Shown here piece by piece: positions 13,928 through 21,299 of a DNA stretch of 21,299 bases. Within the stretch, counting starts at the first letter, position 1. Each line of letters starts with the position of its first letter. Under the pieces are notes generated by a model. It saw nothing but the letters and a program-made list of their open reading frames with translations. It had not been told where the DNA came from and ran no database searches. The position numbers and the translations under genes are program-made. Source of the stretch: Pseudomonadota bacterium (GTDB lineage Bacteria > Pseudomonadota > Gammaproteobacteria > Xanthomonadales > Xanthomonadaceae); the NCBI GenBank assembly GCA_023423235.1, contig JAFAFY010000183.1:1-21299 (forward strand). Direction: 5' to 3'.

Positions 13928-15745
13928 ATGTCTGAAGCCGACGCCCGCGACCGCGCCGAATTCCCGCCTGCCGCCTACTGGCGCCGCTGGGTGGCCGACG
14001 CCGCGCCGCCGGTCGCGCCGCGCGCCGAGCCAGGCATCGAAGCCGAGGTCGCGGAGATGCCCGCCCCCGCCCCGGCGACCACCGATACCGCCGGCGCGCC
14101 GGCGCGCGTGCTGATCGTCGAGGACGACCCCAGCCAGGCGCTGTTCGCCGAAAGCGTACTCGGCGGCGCCGGCCTGGCGACGCAGGTGGTCCAGGTCGCA
14201 GGCGAGTTCATCGCCGCGGTCGAACACATGCAGCCCGACCTCGTGCTGATGGACCTGCACATGCCCGGCATGGACGGCGCCGAGCTGACCGCGCAGTTGC
14301 GCAGCCTGCCGGCGCATTCGCATATCCCGGTGGTGTTCCTGACCGGCGACGACGACCCGGAACGGCATTTCGAGGTGCTGGAGGCGGGCGCCGACGATTT
14401 CCTGACCAAGCCGGTGCGGCCGCGGCACCTGATCTCGGCGGTGCACAACCGCCTGCAACGCGCGCGCGCCCTGCGCGAGGCCTCGGAAGCCGGCCGCCAT
14501 CCACTGACCGGCCTCAACAGCCGGCTGCAGCTGTTACAGCGCCTGACTGCGGCGATCCCCGCGCAGCCGCAGGGCGTGGTGGCGTTCATCGAGATCGAGG
14601 GCATCGGCGCGCTGCGCGACCGCTATGGCTACGCCGGGCTGGAATCGATCCTGACCGACGCCAGCCGCCACATCCGCAAGCTGGTCGGCGACGCCACCGC
14701 GACCCGCCTCAACGACACCACGTTCCTGGTGTTCGCGCCCGAAGTCGCCAGCGCCGGCCTGCACGACTGGGCGCGCGGCCTGCGCGACGCGATCGGCAGT
14801 CATGCCTTCCCGCTGGACGACCAGTGGATCCGCCTGCGTGCACTGGTCGGCTATGCCGACCTGACCCATGGCTACAGCGAACCCGGCGCCGCGCTGGCAG
14901 CGGCCGAGCAGGCGCTGCGCGAGGCGCGCGGCACGGCCACTGGCGTCGCCGCGCATGCGCCGCCGGACGCCGGCGGCCAGGATGCGCGCACGGCCTTCAG
15001 CCAGGACCTGCACGGGGCGCTGGCGGAGAACCGCATCGAGCTGGCGTTCCAGCCGATCGTGGCGGTGGCGGGTGGCGACGAGGCCCAGTTCCAGACCCTG
15101 ATGCGCCTGCGCGGCCGCGATGGAGAACTGCACCCGGCCGCGCGCGTGCTGCCGGCGGCCGAGGCCGCGGGCCTGCTCGACGAGCTTGACCGCCGCGTGC
15201 TGGAACTGGCGCTGGACACCCTGCAGGCGCGCGGGCGCGGCGGCCAGGGCATGCGCCTGTTCGTGTCGCAGTCCTCGCGCAGTCTGATCCAGCCCGGCCA
15301 TGCGCAGTGGCTGCTGGCGGCGCTGGACGCGCGCGGCATCGCCGGCCCGTCACTGGTGATCGACGTGCGCCAGGACGACGCCCTGATCCATGCCCTGGCG
15401 CTGCAGGAGTTCTGCGCGCAGATGGTGCCGGCCGGGGTGCAGCTGTGCCTGGGCCAGTACACCGCGGGCGAGGAGGCCAATGCGCTGCTGGCGCAGCTTC
15501 CGCTGGGTTTCGTGCGGCTGTCGGCGCGCTATTCGCAGCACCTCGACGACCCCAAGGTGCGCGACGAGATGCGGGTGTCGGTGGAACGCGCGCACCGCCT
15601 CGGCCTGCAGGTGATCGGCCAGCACGTCGAGGATGCGCAGGCCGCCGCGACGCTGTGGATGAGCGGCATCGACTTCATCCAGGGCAACCTGGTGCAACGG
15701 GTCGACGGCGCCCTGGACTTCGACTTCCACCATTCGGTGCTCTGA
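13928..15745 (+). CDS. Receiver protein with degenerate GGDEF and EAL domains
   Basis: 605 residues. After a 58-residue leader comes an intact receiver (about 59-178): acidic pair D66/D67, phosphoacceptor D109 (LVLMDLHMPGMDG), T139 and K161. A GGDEF-like domain (about 190-335) keeps its start (HPLTGLNSR), but the catalytic motif reads RLNDTTF instead of R-x-GGDEF. An EAL-like domain (about 355-600) keeps FQPIV, but EALLR is replaced by QTLMRLR, the usual DDFGTG by LGQYTAG and the A-E-G-V-E segment by GQHVED. Diguanylate cyclase and phosphodiesterase activity are therefore unlikely; a cyclic-di-GMP effector or scaffold role, as in FimX-type proteins, is inferred. ATG 13928 gives MSEADARD; an in-frame TTG at 13898 is less likely. 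The partner kinase starts 3 nt after the stop. Confidence 0.9.
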   Translation: MSEADARDRAEFPPAAYWRRWVADAAPPVAPRAEPGIEAEVAEMPAPAPATTDTAGAPARVLIVEDDPSQALFAESVLGGAGLATQVVQVAGEFIAAVEHMQPDLVLMDLHMPGMDGAELTAQLRSLPAHSHIPVVFLTGDDDPERHFEVLEAGADDFLTKPVRPRHLISAVHNRLQRARALREASEAGRHPLTGLNSRLQLLQRLTAAIPAQPQGVVAFIEIEGIGALRDRYGYAGLESILTDASRHIRKLVGDATATRLNDTTFLVFAPEVASAGLHDWARGLRDAIGSHAFPLDDQWIRLRALVGYADLTHGYSEPGAALAAAEQALREARGTATGVAAHAPPDAGGQDARTAFSQDLHGALAENRIELAFQPIVAVAGGDEAQFQTLMRLRGRDGELHPAARVLPAAEAAGLLDELDRRVLELALDTLQARGRGGQGMRLFVSQSSRSLIQPGHAQWLLAALDARGIAGPSLVIDVRQDDALIHALALQEFCAQMVPAGVQLCLGQYTAGEEANALLAQLPLGFVRLSARYSQHLDDPKVRDEMRVSVERAHRLGLQVIGQHVEDAQAAATLWMSGIDFIQGNLVQRVDGALDFDFHHSVL

Positions 15746-15748
15746 CCC

Positions 15749-18718
<2,970 letters not shown>

Positions 18719-18737
18719 GACCGGCGCCGGGATTCGT

Positions 18738-18757
18738 CTGGCCGGCGATGCGGCCAG
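18738..18757. terminator. Hairpin between convergent kinase and bacterioferritin genes
   Basis: Bases 18738-18744 pair perfectly with 18751-18757 (7 bp) around a 6-nt loop. It lies in the 61-bp gap between the kinase stop (18718) and the bfr stop (18780), so it could end transcripts from both sides. No T-tract accompanies it. Confidence 0.45.
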
Positions 18758-18779
18758 TCAGGCGACAGTGGACGAGGCC

Positions 18780-19259
18780 TCAGTCGTCGTCGCTTTCCAT
18801 CTGGCTCTGCAGGTAGTTCTCCACGCCGACGCGCGCCACCAGATCGAGCTGGGTTTCCAGCCAGTCCACGTGTTCTTCCTCGTTCTCGAGGATGTCGGCC
18901 AGCAGCTTGCGGCTGACGAAATCGCCGACCTGCTCGCAATGCTCGATCGCCTCGCGCAGTACCGGCAGGCCGTCCATCTCCAACGCAAGGTCGCATTCCA
19001 GCAGCTCGACCGGCTGCTCACCGATCCGCAGCTTGCCCAGCGCCTGGAAGTTGGGCAGCCCCTCGAGGAACAGGATGCGCTCCGACAGGCTGTCGGCGTG
19101 CTTCATCTCCTCGATCGACTCCTTGTACTCGTGCCGCGCCAGCGCGTTGAGGCCCCAGTTCTTCAGCATCTTGGCATGCAGGAAGTACTGGTTGATGGCG
19201 GTCAGCTCTTTGTAGAGCACCTGGTTGAGGTAGCGGATGACCTGCGCGTCGCCCTTCAT
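18780..19259 (-). CDS. bfr: Bacterioferritin
   Basis: 159 residues, the subunit of the 24-mer heme-containing ferritin that oxidises Fe(II) and stores ferric mineral. All ferroxidase ligands are at canonical positions: E18, E51, H54, E94, E127 and H130. M52 is the heme-binding methionine at the two-fold interface, so this is a heme-binding type rather than a heme-free paralogue. The length equals the E. coli protein within a residue or two. ATG 19259 has GGAG 7 nt upstream (19270-19267). The partner gene bfd lies 172 bp upstream on the same strand. That gap is long enough to hold a separate promoter. Confidence 0.97.
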   Translation of the reverse strand: MKGDAQVIRYLNQVLYKELTAINQYFLHAKMLKNWGLNALARHEYKESIEEMKHADSLSERILFLEGLPNFQALGKLRIGEQPVELLECDLALEMDGLPVLREAIEHCEQVGDFVSRKLLADILENEEEHVDWLETQLDLVARVGVENYLQSQMESDDD

Positions 19260-19318
19260 GGTACTGCTCCGAAACTCGCGAATGCCGCCACTCTAGCGGC
19301 ATGCGTGCGGGCATGACG

Positions 19319-19349
19319 GAACGCGAATCGTGCGCATTTTTCCGCGTTC
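19319..19349. repeat. Inverted repeat in the bfd-bfr gap
   Basis: GAACGCG at 19319-19325 is repeated in inverted form (CGCGTTC) at 19343-19349, with 17 bp between. It lies 60-90 bp upstream of bfr. It could be a protein-binding site or a weak hairpin ending the bfd transcript; nothing in the sequence decides. Confidence 0.35.
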
Positions 19350-19431
19350 GGCGGGCGCACCGGCGCGCAGCTCTGGACGTGGCGCGGGAGGTACCGGGCG
19401 TTGCGGCAGGCGCGGACGCGCCCGGCGCGGC

Positions 19432-19656
19432 TCAGGCCGCCGAGGCGATCAGCGGAAACTCGTAGACGGCCGCGGATTGCGCGGGGGCGGCGTGGCTGCG
19501 CAGCAGGTCGCCGGCCATGTCCAGGCAACTGCCGCAGGTGGCGCCGCAGCCGGTGCGCATCGTCAGTTCGGCCACTTCGCGGCAACCGGCGGCGGCCGCC
19601 TGGCGGATCTGGGAATCGGTGACGCCGTTGCAGATGCAGACGAACACGTTGGACAT
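19432..19656 (-). CDS. bfd: Bacterioferritin-associated ferredoxin Bfd
   Basis: 74 residues with a BFD-type [2Fe-2S] fold. Cluster ligands are C7 and C9 (VCICNGVT) and C41 and C44 (ATCGSCL); further cysteines are C25 and C37. Bfd binds bacterioferritin and passes electrons to its heme so that stored iron is released as Fe(II), and in enteric bacteria and Pseudomonas it is made when iron is short. The final 20 residues extend slightly beyond the E. coli protein (64 residues). ATG 19656 is chosen because it precedes the first cysteine pair at the normal distance. A consensus -35 and a Fur-box-like site lie just upstream. The order bfd-bfr matches E. coli. Confidence 0.93.
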   Translation of the reverse strand: MSNVFVCICNGVTDSQIRQAAAAGCREVAELTMRTGCGATCGSCLDMAGDLLRSHAAPAQSAAVYEFPLIASAA

Positions 19657-19680
19657 CCTGGCTGCGAAGCTCGGGCCGCC

Positions 19681-19709
19681 ATTCCGCCACAAACGAGAAT
19701 CATTGTCAA
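19681..19709 (-). promoter_or_regulatory. Predicted bfd promoter
   Basis: A perfect TTGACA (19709-19704, minus strand) is followed 17 bp later by CGGAAT (19686-19681), a weak -10 with three consensus bases. The predicted transcript would start about 18 nt before ATG 19656. The weak -10 makes the exact start uncertain. Confidence 0.5.
19689..19707 (-). promoter_or_regulatory. Fur-box-like site upstream of bfd
   Basis: The 19 bp match 13 of 19 positions of the classical Fur box consensus, with the right half (AATCATTGTC on the plus strand) nearly intact. It lies 33-51 bp upstream of the bfd ATG and overlaps the -35 hexamer, which is a natural position for iron-dependent repression by Fur. The match is by eye, without a score matrix. 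Confidence 0.6.
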
Positions 19710-19720
19710 ACGAAAACCGT

Positions 19721-20338
19721 TCAGCGAGTGCCGCCGTCACACGTACTGCCGTCGCGGTCGCGTCCACCCCCCTCGCCCGCCCGCGAGCGGCGACGCTGCT
19801 GGGCGCCGAACCGGCTGCGGGCACGCGCCTCCACCGCCGCCTGGGGGATGGCCTGATGGCCGGCGATCTGGCGCGCGAACGGCGCCAGGTGCAGCAGGGC
19901 GCTGGTGTAGACGCCGCGCTTGAACATCACCACGTGTTCCAGCGGATACCAGAAATCGACCCAGCGCCAGTGGTCGAACTCGGGCTTGTCGGTCAGGTCC
20001 AGCCGCAGGTGGTCCTCCTCGCCGACCAGATGCAGCAGGAACCAGACCTGTTTCTGGCCGACGCAGACCACGCGGTCGTTGCGCCGGATCGCGCGCTGCG
20101 GCAACCGGTAGCGCAGCCAGCCCGGCGTCTCGCCCAGTACGGCCACGTGCTCGGGCAGCAGCCCGGTTTCCTCGCGCAGCTCACGGTACATCGCCTCGCG
20201 CGGGGTCTCGTCGGTATTCATCCCGCCCTGCGGGAACTGCCAGCCATCACGCCGGACCCGGCGCGCCCAGAAGACGCGGCCGTCCGGGCGCATCAGCACG
20301 ATGCCGACATTGGGCCTGAACCCGTCCGGATCGATCAC
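19721..20338 (-). CDS. rppH: RNA pyrophosphohydrolase RppH
   Basis: A 205-residue Nudix hydrolase that converts 5'-triphosphate RNA ends to monophosphate and so opens mRNAs to RNase E decay. The start is a GTG at 20338, preceded by AGGAG (20351-20347) at 8 nt, and it gives MIDPDGFRPNVGIV, the canonical RppH N-terminus. The Nudix box at 38-60 is complete (G38, E44, R52-E53, E56-E57, G59). WQFPQGG before it and the FWYPLEHVVMFKRGVY segment are typical of the family. About 30 C-terminal residues are an Arg/Gly/Asp-rich tail beyond the fold; E. coli RppH is 176 residues. An interspersed repeat ends right at the ribosome binding site. Confidence 0.95.
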   Translation of the reverse strand: MIDPDGFRPNVGIVLMRPDGRVFWARRVRRDGWQFPQGGMNTDETPREAMYRELREETGLLPEHVAVLGETPGWLRYRLPQRAIRRNDRVVCVGQKQVWFLLHLVGEEDHLRLDLTDKPEFDHWRWVDFWYPLEHVVMFKRGVYTSALLHLAPFARQIAGHQAIPQAAVEARARSRFGAQQRRRSRAGEGGGRDRDGSTCDGGTR

Positions 20339-20352
20339 GATGCGGACTCCTA

Positions 20353-20395
20353 ATTCGATTGACTTGCGTCACTGTCCCCGACTCTGCCACGGGGA
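20353..20395 (+). repeat. Interspersed repeat, copy 1
   Basis: 43 bp matching copy 2 at 20814-20856 in 35 of 43 positions, in the same orientation and without gaps; looser similarity continues for about 15 bp. The core ATTCGATTG, then TTGCGTC, GTCCCCG and GCCACGGG is shared. It abuts the rppH ribosome binding site, so it forms the rppH leader or promoter region. Confidence 0.75.
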
Positions 20396-20489
20396 TAGCT
20401 GCCGGACAAGGCGTGGTTCGCCTCCCCATGCACCGGCCGGGACAGTGCCTCCCCATTGCGTCCGCGTCGCCGGCAACCCGGGGCACGCG

Positions 20490-20741
20490 CTATGGAAGCG
20501 GCTCGTCGAGCATCAAGGCCCGCACGTAGCGCATCGGCGGCGCGCCATGGGACAGCACCTGGCCGTGGTAGGCCTTGAGTTCGAACGCCGCACCATGCCT
20601 GGCCTGCACCGCCTCGCGCAGGTCGAAGTGTTCCTGTGCGCCAACGCAGCAGGTGGGCAGCTGCGCGGAGGTGCAGTTCGCTGCGCTTGGCGATCTGCAC
20701 CGTGGCCTGCCCGCCCGGGATCTCTCGCACACCGGCGGCAA
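20490..20741 (-). pseudogene. Remnant of a DUF885 family gene (C-terminal end, frameshifted)
   Basis: The last 49 codons, ending at a TAG/TGA-type stop at 20490, read like the C-terminus of a DUF885 protein: EHFDLREAVQARHGAAF, then ELKAYHGQVLSHGAPP, then MRYVRALML. Just upstream the matching family motif PGGQATVQIAKRSEL continues in a different frame, and the LPTCCVG segment returns in the first frame. This implies a frameshift near 20665-20675. Nothing recognisable precedes the PGGQ motif (about 20721), so only about 77 of some 600 codons survive. DUF885 proteins are probable metal-dependent hydrolases or carboxypeptidase-like enzymes. The family call is by eye. Confidence 0.68.
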
Positions 20742-20813
20742 AAGGTTCCGGTATCGCCGCTATCGCACGCAGGCTGTGCACGCATCCCGGGTTCGGCCTG
20801 CAATGCGCCAGGG

Positions 20814-20856
20814 ATTCGATTGCGTTGCGTCGCGGTCCCCGGTTCCGCCACGGGCA
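20814..20856 (+). repeat. Interspersed repeat, copy 2
   Basis: The second copy of the repeat at 20353-20395, offset by 461 bp, direct orientation, 35 of 43 identical positions. It lies between the DUF885 remnant and the 3' end of selC. Confidence 0.75.
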
Positions 20857-20930
20857 CGTGGGCGGGACACGCGCAGCGCCCGCGGCGCGGCAGGGGCAGG
20901 GACAGGGCGTCGCGGGCCTGCATGCGCGGC

Positions 20931-21026
20931 TGGCGGAAGGGAGTGGGAGTCGAACCCACCCGGGACAGCGGCGCTGCCCCAACCGGATTTGAAGTCCGGC
21001 CGCCCCACCGGGGACGCTTCCCTTCC
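20931..21026 (-). tRNA. selC: Selenocysteine tRNA (anticodon UCA)
   Basis: 96 nt including an encoded 3' GCCA (20934-20931). The acceptor stem is the 8-bp type special to bacterial tRNA-Sec (GGAAGGGA with TCCCTTCC, all paired), and the T-stem is 5 bp (GTGGG/CCCAC around TTCGACT), so the 8+5 arrangement recognised by SelA and SelB is present. The anticodon TCA is at 20992-20990 in the loop CTTCAAA. The long variable arm folds into an 8-bp stem (GGGGCAGC with GCTGTCCC, one G-U). The sequence is close to E. coli selC throughout. It begins 6 nt after the selB stop and is probably cotranscribed with it. Confidence 0.98.
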
Positions 21027-21032
21027 AGGGGG

Positions 21033-21299
21033 TCAATTATCGAACAGGTCGTGCCGGTGCGGGTTGATCCGCCGCAGGTCGCCGCGGCGCAGGGTCAGGC
21101 CGAGTCCGTCGAAGAACTCCAGGATCTGGATCGCCACCTTGCGGCCGTTGTCCACGCGGTCGCGGAAGGCGGCGGCGTTGAACCAGCCGTCGGCGTTGCC
21201 CGCGGCCAGGTCCTGCGCCAGGTGCGCCATCTCGCGCACCACGCCGCGGTCGAAGAAATGGTCGTGGGCGATCTGGTCGCTCAGGCCCAGCCGCTGGCT
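21033..21299 (-). CDS. selB: Selenocysteine-specific elongation factor SelB, C-terminal end
   Basis: The last 88 codons of a gene that runs off the right edge. They match the final winged-helix domain of SelB, which binds the SECIS hairpin in mRNA: WFNAAAFRDRVDNGRKVAIQ, then ILEFFDGLGLTLRRGDLRR, then the end INPHRHDLFDN. SelB is the dedicated GTPase that carries selenocysteinyl-tRNA to UGA codons. The stop (TGA, 21035-21033) is 6 nt before selC. The GTPase domain is outside the window, so integrity cannot be confirmed. The upstream neighbour is expected to be selA but is not visible. Confidence 0.93.
   Translation of the reverse strand, partial: SQRLGLSDQIAHDHFFDRGVVREMAHLAQDLAAGNADGWFNAAAFRDRVDNGRKVAIQILEFFDGLGLTLRRGDLRRINPHRHDLFDN

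Larger units (their letters stand above)
20339..20930. other. 592-bp stretch between rppH and selC without an intact gene
   Basis: It holds the rppH ribosome binding site, two direct copies of an interspersed repeat (20353-20395 and 20814-20856) and, between them, a frameshifted fragment of a DUF885 gene. The open frames crossing it have no start signal or domain other than that fragment. The stretch 20742-20810 shows nothing I can identify. Confidence 0.7.

Noticed and set aside
20931..20960. An attachment-site duplicate of the selC 3' end marking an integrated island
   Set aside because: I looked for a second copy of the selC 3' sequence in the window and found none; no integrase gene is present.
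20350..21036. A 228-codon minus-strand frame running through selC
   Set aside because: It crosses the tRNA gene and the repeat copies; its only meaningful part is the DUF885 fragment, already annotated as a pseudogene.

Overview
The window is about 21.3 kb of GC-rich DNA from a gammaproteobacterium, most likely the Xanthomonadaceae/Lysobacteraceae (Lysobacter, Luteimonas or Pseudoxanthomonas-like). This rests on base composition, E. coli-like core proteins (PurD, ErpA, NudC, RppH, Bfr, Bfd) and the mix of small membrane families. No phage genes, insertion sequences or CRISPR arrays were seen. Most of it is ordinary chromosomal backbone, densely coded on both strands.

Left part (1-9609): the last 30 codons of purD; a YccS-type FUSC inner-membrane protein; a hotdog acyl-CoA thioesterase; on the minus strand a 1375-residue SNF2/RapA-type helicase; and a two-domain protein joining an LplT-like lysophospholipid transporter to a PlsC-type acyltransferase.

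Middle (9713-13840): a plus-strand cluster of three small membrane proteins (TM2-like, CD225/dispanin-like, DUF2752), the first two with polyproline N-termini. Next is a minus-strand series: a DUF6776-like coiled-coil membrane protein, the Fe-S carrier ErpA and the NAD(H)/NAD-cap pyrophosphatase NudC. A DUF4126 membrane protein diverges from this series.

Signalling block (13928-18718): a receiver protein with degenerate GGDEF and EAL domains lies 3 nt upstream of a hybrid histidine kinase (HisKA-HATPase-degenerate receiver-receiver-long Ala/Pro linker-Hpt). They look like a co-translated phosphorelay whose output protein probably binds, rather than makes or breaks, cyclic di-GMP.

Right part, all minus strand (18780-21299): bacterioferritin and its ferredoxin Bfd (iron storage and release) with a Fur-box-like site over a consensus -35; the RNA pyrophosphohydrolase RppH; a frameshifted remnant of a DUF885 gene between two copies of an interspersed repeat; the selenocysteine tRNA gene selC; and the 3' end of selB, 6 nt upstream of selC. 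The organism therefore probably decodes UGA as selenocysteine somewhere, although no selenoprotein is visible here.

Nothing in the window is clearly a new system. The best candidates for something undescribed are the three-gene small-membrane-protein cluster and the degenerate cyclic-di-GMP receiver/hybrid kinase pair. Several genes also seem to have -10 elements placed for leaderless transcription.
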